From NCBI GenBank assembly GCA_021823385.1, contig JAKAOC010000030.1, forward strand, positions 1-10,967: DNA of 10,967 nt. Direction: 5' to 3'. The first letter of the stretch is position 1. Every line of letters starts with the position of its first letter. Under the pieces are notes generated by a model. The model saw only the letters and a list, made by a program, of their open reading frames with translations. It did not search any database and had not been told where the DNA came from. Origin of the DNA: Actinomycetes bacterium (lineage in GTDB: Bacteria; Actinomycetota; Acidimicrobiia; Acidimicrobiales; Acidimicrobiaceae). Below are positions 1 to 5,933 of this stretch, piece by piece. Both the position numbers and the translations under genes were made by a program.

Positions 1-2
1 CG

Positions 3-479
3 AGCCTTCAGCTCGACTTCGATGAATTTTCGTCGAGAATCGGCCTCCCGTCGGCGATAATCCGCTCGCTAATTGCTGAAGGGCTGCTGATCCCACTGAG
101 CCTTGGAGGGCGACAGGTCTTTGGTGTCAAGGACATCCGCATGGCCGAACTGGCCCTGCAGCTCCTGGGACAGGGTCTCCCCTTCGCCGAGCTACTGGCG
201 CTTGCCAAGGCGCACCACGCACGGATGCGGGAGACGGTCGAGGACGCGGTCACCCTGTTCGATGACACCCTACGCGTCGATCCCGAGACGCGAGACGAGA
301 GCGAGATCGCCGAGGAATACGAAAGCTTCCTCCGCTTGAGCGGCGCGGTGGCAGAGCTGGTGTCCCTGCACTTCGAGCGGCTCCTCCTCGCTAAATCGGA
401 AGAGCGCTTCATGAAGACTGCCGGTGCCGCGGAAATGGAGACCGTGCTGCGCCTGGCGGGCGGGAGGCCGGCACTGTGA
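3..479 (+). CDS. MerR-family transcriptional regulator, N-terminus cut by window edge
   Basis: The reading frame is open from the left edge to a TGA, giving 158 visible residues; the true start lies outside the window. The first ~55 residues read as a winged helix-turn-helix of MerR type: an IGLPSAIIRSLIAEGLL helix-turn-helix, then a wing ending in GRQVFGVKDIR (residues 36-46), then the ELALQLLGQGLPFAELLALA helix (49-68) typical of MerR proteins. The remainder is helical and acidic with no cysteine, so a metal sensor of the MerR/ZntR kind is unlikely; the effector is unknown. Its last codons overlap the GTG start of menG (GTGA), so the two are probably translationally coupled. I infer that it may control the menaquinone genes behind it. 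The family call is fairly secure, but the target is a guess from position. Confidence 0.75.
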   Translation, partial: SLQLDFDEFSSRIGLPSAIIRSLIAEGLLIPLSLGGRQVFGVKDIRMAELALQLLGQGLPFAELLALAKAHHARMRETVEDAVTLFDDTLRVDPETRDESEIAEEYESFLRLSGAVAELVSLHFERLLLAKSEERFMKTAGAAEMETVLRLAGGRPAL

Positions 480-1192
480 GCAGCTCGGGCGACCTGGACC
501 GAACGCGCGGCTCGGCTCTGCCATCGCCGGAAAACAAGGCAGCCTTCGTGCGGGCCATGTTCGACCGGATTTCGCCGCGTTACGACCTGACCAACCGCCT
601 CATGACGATGGGGATGGACATTCATTGGCGCCGCTACGCCGCCCGAAGCCTGGCAATGCAGCCAGACGGCCTCGTGTTGGACGTGGCATGCGGGACCGGT
701 GATTTCGTCCGTCTTCTGCATTCGATGGGGTACCACGCCATCGGGGCGGACTTTTCGCACGGAATGCTCGCCGCCAGCGACCAAGTGGGACTTGTTCAGG
801 CCGACGCCGCGCGCCTTCCCTTCGCCGATAACTCCTTTGACGGACTGACCTGCGGTTTCGCCTTACGTAACTTCACTTCCCTCCCGGCCGTCATGGCGGA
901 AATGGCCCGCGTGGTCAAACCGGGCGGGCGCATCGCCCTGGTGGAGGTGGCAAGGCCGGACCAACCACTGATCAAGGCCGGGCATGGCTTCTACTTCGAC
1001 TACATAGTGCCCCGCATTGGCGCTCTGGTCTCCGATTCTGATGCCTACAAGTACCTTCCTCAGTCCACCGTCTACCTGCCTCCCGAGCCGGCGTTACGCG
1101 CCATGCTCGGCGAGGCCGGCTTCCGCAGCATTGCGGTCAAATACTTCCTCCTGCACTCCGCCCAGGTGATCAGCGCCACCCGGGCCCGATGA
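476..1192 (+). CDS. menG: Demethylmenaquinone methyltransferase (UbiE/MenG family)
   Basis: This SAM-dependent C-methyltransferase catalyses the last step of menaquinone synthesis, demethylmenaquinone to menaquinone, at the membrane face of the cytoplasm. The 238 residues match the family length. Visible family signatures are YDLTNRLMTMG with a following HWRR (36-53), the SAM-binding LDVACGTGD (68-76), GFALRNF (127-133), the post-motif VVKPGGRIALVEVARP (146-161) and YKYLPQS (191-197). The start is a GTG preceded by GGGAGG (462-467) at 8-nt spacing, and it overlaps the upstream regulator's stop by four bases. In ubiquinone-making bacteria the same family serves both quinones. Here the adjacent menF makes menaquinone the obvious substrate. 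No irregularity is seen. Confidence 0.95.
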   Translation: MSSSGDLDRTRGSALPSPENKAAFVRAMFDRISPRYDLTNRLMTMGMDIHWRRYAARSLAMQPDGLVLDVACGTGDFVRLLHSMGYHAIGADFSHGMLAASDQVGLVQADAARLPFADNSFDGLTCGFALRNFTSLPAVMAEMARVVKPGGRIALVEVARPDQPLIKAGHGFYFDYIVPRIGALVSDSDAYKYLPQSTVYLPPEPALRAMLGEAGFRSIAVKYFLLHSAQVISATRAR

Positions 1193-1205
1193 AGGGACGC
1201 AAGCC

Positions 1206-2468
1206 TTGATCGACGCCGATTTTCAGCCAACACCCCTCCCGGAAGTGCTTCACGGCGCCCATCGGCACCTGCCGATCGCGGCGAACGCCGCCGCATTGCT
1301 CAGGGCGGCTTCGAATTCCACCTTGGGACGGCTATCGGTGATAATGCGCCCAGGCCTCTCGGTCCTCGGCCTCGGTGCGACGGCGGCCGAGCTCACGACC
1401 GAACCGGCGGGATTCCGCAGCCGCCTCAATAAGGCGCTGTCCGCCAGCGGCACCGGTGCCCACGGCAGCTGCCTGTTCGGCTTGGTGCCCTTCGACCCGG
1501 CGACCCTGCCCAGCATTCTCGTCCTTCCCAAGGTTGTCTTGCGAACTGCCGGCCAGAGCGTCCTGGTATCCGCGGTTGCCGCAACCGCGGAGGAAGCGGC
1601 ATCCCTCCTGGAGCAGGGATGCGCCATCGCAGCCACGGCGGAGCGCCTCTCCGGCATTGATGAAACCTCGCCGCAGGCCGGAGATCTTCACTTCACGGAA
1701 AGCGAAGACGCCTGGCTGGCCAAGGCGGAGCGGGCTATTGCCATGATCCGCTCCGGCCGGTTCGAAAAGCTCGTGCTGTCGCGACGCGCCCGTGTCCGCC
1801 TTCCTCAAGGCATCGACCGCTGCGAATCCCTCGCACGCCTCGCCACGATGTATCCGGGTGCACTTTCCTTCTCGTTCCTGCACCTGTTGGGGGCGACTCC
1901 GGAACTCCTGGTGCGCAAGTCGGGCAACTCCTTCGAGAGCCACCCCCTGGCGGGAACCGCGGCCGCCGGCCATGAGGCCGAGCTCTTGAGAAGCGGCAAG
2001 GACAACCACGAGCACCAGGTGGTCGTCTCCCATATCGAGAGCCGCTTGGCGCCCTACGCCCAGCGCCTGGAGGCTGCCGGGCTGCCGTCGATCACCAGCT
2101 TCGGGCCCATCTGCCACCTCGGCACGCCCATCAAGGGCATCATCGCCGACGGACGAGACGTGTCATCCTTGGAGCTTCTGCTCGCCATACACCCCACTCC
2201 CGCGGTCGCAGGAGTGCCCCAACGCAAGGCGATCGAAGCGATACAGGATATCGAGGACGAGCCGCGCCACTACTACGCCGGCGCCATCGGTTTCGAAGAC
2301 GCCGATGGCGACGGGGAATGGCACCTGGTCATCCGCACCGTGGCCATAGGCGAGGGTGAGGCGGAATTCCAGGCCGGGGTGGGGCTGGTCTCAGAATCCG
2401 AGCCTGAGGCCGAATCCGCCGAAGTGAAGGCCAAACTGGCCTCCATGCGTCCAATCGTCGCCCGCTAG
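1206..2468 (+). CDS. menF: Isochorismate synthase (MenF/EntC family)
   Basis: It converts chorismate to isochorismate, the first committed step of the menaquinone branch. The C-terminal ~250 of 420 residues form the chorismate-binding domain: FEKLVLSRRAR (186-196, with K188 at the general-base position), GATPELLVR (229-237, E233), SHPLAGT (245-251), KDNHEHQVVV (265-274), LLLAIHPTPAVAGVP (324-338), YAGAIGFED (357-365) and the Mg-binding tail GVGLVSESEP with downstream E403. The first ~160 residues are the variable N-terminal part of the family. The start is a TTG with AAGGGA (1192-1197) 8 nt upstream; the next in-frame ATG would remove 46 residues. Only 13 bp separate it from menG, so they are likely one operon. 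A siderophore (EntC) role is possible in principle, but menG next door favours menaquinone. The stop codon shares CTAG with the opposing gene's stop. Confidence 0.92.
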   Translation: MIDADFQPTPLPEVLHGAHRHLPIAANAAALLRAASNSTLGRLSVIMRPGLSVLGLGATAAELTTEPAGFRSRLNKALSASGTGAHGSCLFGLVPFDPATLPSILVLPKVVLRTAGQSVLVSAVAATAEEAASLLEQGCAIAATAERLSGIDETSPQAGDLHFTESEDAWLAKAERAIAMIRSGRFEKLVLSRRARVRLPQGIDRCESLARLATMYPGALSFSFLHLLGATPELLVRKSGNSFESHPLAGTAAAGHEAELLRSGKDNHEHQVVVSHIESRLAPYAQRLEAAGLPSITSFGPICHLGTPIKGIIADGRDVSSLELLLAIHPTPAVAGVPQRKAIEAIQDIEDEPRHYYAGAIGFEDADGDGEWHLVIRTVAIGEGEAEFQAGVGLVSESEPEAESAEVKAKLASMRPIVAR

Positions 2469-3691
2469 CCGTCTACATAGAGCTGGCCGTTCGAACCTTC
2501 CGCTATGGGTATGGGGGTCAGCCCGGTCGCGGCCGGGCCGTTCAGCACCGCGCCCGTCAGGGCATTGAAGGCCGAGCCGTGGCATGGGCACACAAAACGG
2601 TCGCTTCCCGCGTACTGCACAGTGCAGCCCGCGTGGGGACAGATAGCCGAAAAAGCCACGAACTTGGCGGTGCTCGGGTGAAGGACGTAGGCGGGCTCAC
2701 CAGAAGCCGGATCGGTGAAGGAGGCGACTTGCCCGACCGGCACCGCGGTGGCCGGACCGACGGCGGTGCCTTTGGGAGGCGGGCCGCCGGTAGTGGGCGC
2801 ACTGGTGGTCGGCGGAGCCGATGCCCCTGGAGCCGCGGTGGTGGCAGGCGAGGTGGTCGGCGGCGGGTCCTGCGTGGAGGAAGTGGAGCTGGCAAGGGAG
2901 TCCGACAGCGCCTTGGGGGCCTGGTAGAGGATCCGGCCTATCCCCGCGCTGAGCGTGCCCAGAACCACCGCGGTGCCTCCTGCCACGCCCACTGTGCCGG
3001 CCCTCACCAAGAAGCGCCGTCTTTCGGGGTCATAGACCGGCGTCGCAGCCCGCTGGGAGCGCGGCTGGCCAAGCTCGATAAAGCCATTTAGCACCGGGCA
3101 GGAGGCGACCTGGCATATCGCACGCCCGTTTGCACGGCATCGGCCCGCTTCGTGGTGCCCGCACACCCTGGTGATCGTCCCGAAGTCGATTCCCACCGTC
3201 GTGCCGAGTGGCGCGATTATGCCTAGCTTCCGCTTCACATTCGCCTCCAGAGAGGCCACCTGGCCATCGCCGAAAATGAGCAGGGGTGTCCAGGCGAAGA
3301 CAAAGACGATGTCGGAGCCGATGTAATAGGGGTGGGAATGGAAGGAGACCGCGAGGAAGAGCATGAAGGAGATCATGATGCCCCCCAGCGCGGCCAGGCG
3401 GGTGAAGACGCCGAGCAGCACTCCGACACCAACCGCCAGCTCTCCGAGGGCGATGATCAGCCCGAAGACGACCGGTGCATGAGACGCAATCCCAAGGAGC
3501 AGGTGAATGGGGCTACGCAGCTGGTAGGCGCGAATCTGTGCCTCGATGGAGGCTGGATTCGAAGCGTTGAAGAAGCCGGGGTTGGCAAGCTTCTGAAGGC
3601 CTGCAAACGTAAAGGTGAATCCCAGGAACAGGCGCAAGGGAAGCAACATCCAACCTGGACTCTTGCGCAAGGACTCAGTAATACGCGCCAA
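2465..3691 (-). CDS. DoxD/DoxX membrane domain fused to Rieske [2Fe-2S] domain
   Basis: This 408-residue predicted redox membrane protein reads in order: a DoxD/DoxX four-helix domain (about 15-141, PLRLFLGFTFTFAGLQKL at 18-35, SHPYYIGSDIVFVFAW at 119-134); a cysteine cluster C177, C185, C193, C198 with H179/H180; a twin-arginine stretch ERRRFLV (223-229) leading a glycine-rich membrane helix (about 231-255); a Pro/Thr/Ser/Ala linker (264-315); and a C-terminal Rieske domain with CPHAGC (351-356) and CPCHGS (368-373), giving ligands C351, H353, C368, H371 and disulfide C356-C370. DoxD is the small subunit of thiosulfate:quinone oxidoreductase, so quinone reduction is a reasonable inference; the substrate is unknown. 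I chose the TTG start because GGAGG (3697-3701) lies 5 nt upstream. An in-frame GTG at 3713-3715 would add 8 residues, and an ATG at 3647-3649 would trim 14. An open frame continues to 4456, but that part overlaps mobA and is not coding. Confidence 0.85.
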   Translation of the reverse strand: MARITESLRKSPGWMLLPLRLFLGFTFTFAGLQKLANPGFFNASNPASIEAQIRAYQLRSPIHLLLGIASHAPVVFGLIIALGELAVGVGVLLGVFTRLAALGGIMISFMLFLAVSFHSHPYYIGSDIVFVFAWTPLLIFGDGQVASLEANVKRKLGIIAPLGTTVGIDFGTITRVCGHHEAGRCRANGRAICQVASCPVLNGFIELGQPRSQRAATPVYDPERRRFLVRAGTVGVAGGTAVVLGTLSAGIGRILYQAPKALSDSLASSTSSTQDPPPTTSPATTAAPGASAPPTTSAPTTGGPPPKGTAVGPATAVPVGQVASFTDPASGEPAYVLHPSTAKFVAFSAICPHAGCTVQYAGSDRFVCPCHGSAFNALTGAVLNGPAATGLTPIPIAEGSNGQLYVDG

Positions 3692-3696
3692 GGCAC

Positions 3697-3701
3697 CCTC
3701 C
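3697..3701 (-). promoter_or_regulatory. Ribosome binding site deciding the DoxD-Rieske start
   Basis: GGAGG on the minus strand sits 5 nt before TTG 3691. The alternative GTG at 3715 has no recognisable Shine-Dalgarno sequence. The predicted -10 at 3720-3725 would put transcription start near 3713, after the GTG codon begins, which also favours the TTG. Confidence 0.5.
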
Positions 3702-3719
3702 CAACTCGGCTTCACAACG

Positions 3720-3749
3720 AATATAGGAGCGCTCGCCTCTCTTTGGCAG
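3720..3749 (-). promoter_or_regulatory. Putative promoter of the DoxD-Rieske gene
   Basis: On the minus strand CTGCCA (3749-3744) and TATATT (3725-3720) are separated by 18 bp, matching four and five of six bases of the general -35/-10 consensus. It lies in the ~190-bp divergent gap shared with mobA. No equally clear promoter for mobA is seen in the same gap. Confidence 0.4.
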
Positions 3750-3904
3750 TCTGGCACCCCAAGCTGGGGCGGCGCAACTCTCAGGCGGCTTTCAGGGCCG
3801 CAGCCACCGATGTCGGAGACGCTCCTCGCTACGTCATTCGGCGCACGTCGGCCGGGCGGATGGACCGGAAGGGAGCGTGGCGGCATAGGTTGGGGGAGGT
3901 GACG

Positions 3905-4510
3905 ATGGAGGTGGAGCCCTTGTACGCGCTGCTGCTGACCGGTGGGCGCTCCTCCCGCTTTCCCGGCGACAAGCTGCGTGCGAAGCTCGCCGGCGGGACG
4001 CTCGTCGAACACGTGGTGAACGCGCTCGAAGACGCGGGAATCATGTCCTTCGAGATCGGGCCGGGATACACACCGCTGACGAGGATAGAGGGGACCGAGC
4101 GCCGCGATCCGCTCACGGCCGTCGGCGCCGGTTGGCGCGGCGTGGCTAATCTCCTGGACCGTCTTCCGAGCGCAATGCTGGTCGTCTCGGGCGACTTGGG
4201 GAACATCAATTCCGCAACCCTTTCGTTCCTGGCCCGCTTCCCGGGCACGGCCTCGGTGGTCCCTTTCGACGGCTCCTATCAGCCTCTCTGTGCGCGCTGG
4301 TCGCGCGCGGCCCTCGATCTTGCCGCCCAGCTCGGAGGAGGCGATCGCCCGCACGCGGTGCGAGCGGCGTTGGACGGGGGGCAGGTAACCTGGCGCGACA
4401 GCCGATGGGCCTCCGAAGGTTTCCTCTCTCCATTCTTCGACGTGGATACGGTCCAAGACCTGGAGAGACTGGAAAGATGGAGGGGACAGAGGGGAAAGGA
4501 GCCGAAATGA
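3905..4510 (+). CDS. mobA: Molybdenum cofactor guanylyltransferase-like protein (MobA family)
   Basis: A 201-residue NTP-transferase of the MobA type, which attaches a nucleotide (GMP for MobA) to molybdopterin in the cytoplasm. The N-terminal nucleotide-binding signature LTGGRSSRFPGDK (11-23) corresponds to the family's LAGGxSxRMGxDK. VVSGDLGN (93-100) sits where the metal-binding Asp motif (usually CDMP) is expected, with D97 retained. QPLCARW (126-132) and the C-terminal FDVDTVQDLERLE (178-190) also match the family pattern. The ATG has GGGGGAGG (3892-3899) 5 nt upstream; an in-frame GTG lies 6 nt before it. The open frame extends back to 3332, but that stretch lies antisense to the DoxD-Rieske gene. 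Its stop overlaps the fdhD start (ATGA), so the pair is coupled. Odd: the Met-Gly of the P-loop-like motif is Phe-Pro-Gly and the CDMP motif is altered, so it may use a related nucleotide or substrate. Confidence 0.82.
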   Translation: MEVEPLYALLLTGGRSSRFPGDKLRAKLAGGTLVEHVVNALEDAGIMSFEIGPGYTPLTRIEGTERRDPLTAVGAGWRGVANLLDRLPSAMLVVSGDLGNINSATLSFLARFPGTASVVPFDGSYQPLCARWSRAALDLAAQLGGGDRPHAVRAALDGGQVTWRDSRWASEGFLSPFFDVDTVQDLERLERWRGQRGKEPK

Positions 4511-5355
4511 GCGTGAAAGTGGAGTCCGAACCCCGTCACGCCACCGCCACCGCCCGGGTGGTCCGATTTCGCTCCAAGGCTCTCGGTGCCGCGATGCCGG
4601 ACGAGGTGATCACCGAGGAGCCGCTGGAGATACGGGTCGAGGCCCCGGGGCTTGAACCCGAGCCGTACGCCACAATCATGCGCACTCCCGGCAACGACTT
4701 CGAGCTGGCCGTGGGCTTCCTGGCCTCGGAGGGAATCATCACCGGACGGCGGGCCTTCTCCACCGTCTGCTACTGCACGCTGGGCGAAACCGAGGAGCAG
4801 CGCTACAACATAGTCACCGTCTCGCTGCGCGAGATGCCAGAGAGCTTGAGGTCCAGAGCCACTGCGATCTCGAGCGCCTGCGGAGTCTGCGGATCCCAGA
4901 CCATCGCGGACCTGCGCCGGCGGATCGCTCCCATCGAGTCCGAAGCCTTGGTCGGCGCCGAGGCGATAACAGCAATGCCTGAACGGCTGCGCAAGAGGCA
5001 GCGCCTGTTCAAGGCGACCGGGGCGGTGCACGCGGCCGGGCTTGCGAGCCTCGCCGGCGAAGTGGTGCTCTGCCGGGAGGACGTCGGACGCCACAACGCC
5101 GTGGACAAGCTGCTCGGCAAGGCACTCATGGACGGAAGCTGGCCGCTCGCGGACAAGGTGCTGGTTCTCTCGGGCCGCATCGCCTTCGAACTCGTTCAGA
5201 AGGCGGCCCTGGCCTCGATTCCGGTTATCGCGGCGGTCGGCGCGCCGAGCAGCCTGGCCATCGAGTTAGCCGAGGAATGCGGAATGACCCTGGTCGGCTT
5301 CGTGGGGACCGACCACTTCAACGTCTATACGCACCCGGAGCGGATAATCGCCTGA
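4507..5355 (+). CDS. fdhD: Formate dehydrogenase accessory sulfurtransferase FdhD
   Basis: FdhD carries sulfur from a cysteine desulfurase to the Mo/W-bis-MGD cofactor of formate dehydrogenase, which is needed for activity. The 282 residues match family length. Key features are the catalytic CGVCG loop (C125 and C128), TGAVHAAGL (171-179), REDVGRHNAVDK (190-201), LSGR (221-224) and the C-terminal FNVYTHPERI (271-280). The ATG at 4507 has AGGAG (4497-4501) at 5-nt spacing and overlaps the mobA stop by four bases. Together with mobA it is a cofactor-maturation pair; the formate dehydrogenase subunits are not in this window and are expected elsewhere. No damaged motif is seen. Confidence 0.96.
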   Translation: MSVKVESEPRHATATARVVRFRSKALGAAMPDEVITEEPLEIRVEAPGLEPEPYATIMRTPGNDFELAVGFLASEGIITGRRAFSTVCYCTLGETEEQRYNIVTVSLREMPESLRSRATAISSACGVCGSQTIADLRRRIAPIESEALVGAEAITAMPERLRKRQRLFKATGAVHAAGLASLAGEVVLCREDVGRHNAVDKLLGKALMDGSWPLADKVLVLSGRIAFELVQKAALASIPVIAAVGAPSSLAIELAEECGMTLVGFVGTDHFNVYTHPERIIA

Positions 5356-5357
5356 GA

Positions 5358-5379
5358 GACGGGCCACAGCCGGCCCGTC
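5358..5379. terminator. Perfect 8-bp hairpin between convergent fdhD and whiB-like genes
   Basis: GACGGGCC (5358-5365) and GGCCCGTC (5372-5379) are exact reverse complements around a 6-nt loop. The hairpin fills the 29-bp gap between two facing stop codons, so it can serve both strands. There is no T-run on either side, as is common for terminators in GC-rich actinomycetes. Confidence 0.6.
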
Positions 5380-5384
5380 GAGGA

Positions 5385-5675
5385 TCAGGAGGCTGCGGCG
5401 AGCTTGCGGCTCTGGCGGCGCATGCGGCGGATCACGCGACGCTCTTCCTCGTCCTTGCCACCCCAGATCCCGTACTCCTGGTTGGTGCGCAGGGCGAACT
5501 CGAGACAGAGCATCGAGACCGGGCAGTTATTGCAGACGCGCTTTGCCGTATTTATCTGGACTTCAGCGTCCCCTGTCACCCCAACTGGGAAAAAGAGAGT
5601 GGGATCGTAATCCTTGCACCTGGCACGTGGCCGCCAATACTCGTAGTTCCACGTCGCCTGCTTCGCCGTTTCCAA
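5385..5675 (-). CDS. WhiB-family [4Fe-4S] transcriptional regulator
   Basis: A 96-residue WhiB-like protein. Four cysteines C20, C48, C51, C57 (C-x27-C-x2-C-x5-C) would hold a redox- or NO-sensitive [4Fe-4S] cluster. YEYWRPRARCKDYDPTLFFP (11-30) matches the usual N-terminal block, GIWGG (69-73) is the family turn, and the tail from R79 to K91 is rich in arginine and lysine and would contact DNA. WhiB proteins usually work with the housekeeping sigma factor's region 4. I chose TTG 5675 because GGAGG (5683-5687) is 7 nt upstream and the length then fits the family. In-frame TTG 5741 (118 residues) and GTG 5726 are weaker alternatives; there is no in-frame ATG. It is on the same strand as the hydrolase gene but 258 bp away, so it probably has its own promoter. 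Which Wbl subclass it is cannot be decided here. Confidence 0.93.
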   Translation of the reverse strand: METAKQATWNYEYWRPRARCKDYDPTLFFPVGVTGDAEVQINTAKRVCNNCPVSMLCLEFALRTNQEYGIWGGKDEEERRVIRRMRRQSRKLAAAS

Positions 5676-5682
5676 CCCAAAA

Positions 5683-5687
5683 CCTCC
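5683..5687 (-). promoter_or_regulatory. Ribosome binding site deciding the whiB-like start
   Basis: Minus-strand GGAGG with a 7-nt spacer to TTG 5675. The upstream candidates TTG 5741 and GTG 5726 have no better site, apart from a G-run before GTG 5726. Confidence 0.55.
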
Positions 5688-5850
5688 GGTCTTGGCAAGT
5701 GCACCAAACCTTCGGCCATCGACCACCAGCCCCCCGGCCAATTAGCCATGTCGGATATTCTGCGCTCGGCTTCTTCGCGCTCCCCCGGATATCCCACACA
5801 AGGACCCGGTTCCCCAGCGGGCTTCACGGTTGATCGCCCACTCGAGACCG

Positions 5851-5868
5851 AACTTGATAATACAAGTT
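5851..5868. repeat. Perfect inverted repeat AACTTG-N6-CAAGTT
   Basis: Six-base arms at 5851-5856 and 5863-5868 around ATAATA. The 18-bp size is typical of dimeric regulator operators, and it overlaps the possible -10 of the whiB-like gene. Confidence 0.7.
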
Positions 5869-5879
5869 CTAGTACAAGT
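5861..5879. repeat. Direct repeat TACAAGT, 12-bp period
   Basis: TACAAGT occurs at 5861-5867 and 5873-5879, about one helical turn apart, so bound proteins would lie on the same face. The first copy overlaps the right arm of the inverted repeat. Confidence 0.65.
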
Positions 5880-5886
5880 CGTCTCG

Positions 5887-5901
5887 ACATGTACATCATG
5901 T
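5887..5901. repeat. Inverted repeat ACATG-N5-CATGT
   Basis: Five-base arms at 5887-5891 and 5897-5901; within it ATGTACAT (5889-5896) is itself palindromic. It lies just beyond the outer inverted repeat and about 35 bp from the stop codon of the hydrolase gene. Confidence 0.5.
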
Positions 5902-5933
5902 GAATTTATTTTTTGAAGATTTTTTGGATAGCG

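Larger units (their letters stand above)
5843..5901. promoter_or_regulatory. Candidate operator/promoter block upstream of the whiB-like gene
   Basis: This short block is visibly AT-richer than all surrounding DNA and carries several nested symmetric elements: an outer imperfect inverted repeat (CGAGAC at 5843-5848 with GTCTCG at 5881-5886), an inner perfect one at 5851-5868, a direct repeat TACAAGT at 5861-5867 and 5873-5879, and ACATG-N5-CATGT at 5887-5901. On the minus strand the centre of the inner repeat reads TATTAT, a plausible -10 for the whiB-like gene, though no matching -35 is clear. That would give a leader of about 175 nt. The remainder of the gap (5676-5842) shows nothing I can name. 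I infer a regulator-binding site; no protein can be assigned. Confidence 0.45.

Noticed and set aside
1332..2117. 261-codon minus-strand open frame opposite menF
   Set aside because: It is the antisense shadow of conserved chorismate-binding motifs, with no recognisable domain.
2747..2902. Repetitive Pro/Thr/Ser/Ala-coding stretch as a DNA repeat or frameshift
   Set aside because: It stays in frame between the Tat-like anchor and the Rieske domain and is best read as a flexible extracytoplasmic linker.
3332..3904. Plus-strand extension of the mobA frame
   Set aside because: It runs antisense through the DoxD domain, and the MobA motif starts directly after a strong ribosome site at 3892-3899.
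3716..4456. Minus-strand extension of the DoxD-Rieske frame by about 250 residues
   Set aside because: It lies antisense to mobA, is Arg/Gly-rich without domain features, and the homologous region begins near 3691. The open frame is a GC-rich artefact.
5576..5899. Minus-strand open frame upstream of and overlapping whiB, possible leader peptide
   Set aside because: It overlaps whiB out of frame, lacks a ribosome site at its ATG codons, and has no recognisable leader-peptide character.
5277..5903. 208-codon plus-strand open frame across fdhD end and whiB
   Set aside because: It covers the conserved WhiB cysteines in antisense and the repeat block; composition is not protein-like.
5904..5926. 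T-rich run as terminator of the hydrolase gene
   Set aside because: The T-run is on the + strand while the hydrolase is on the minus strand, and no stem precedes it in the needed direction.
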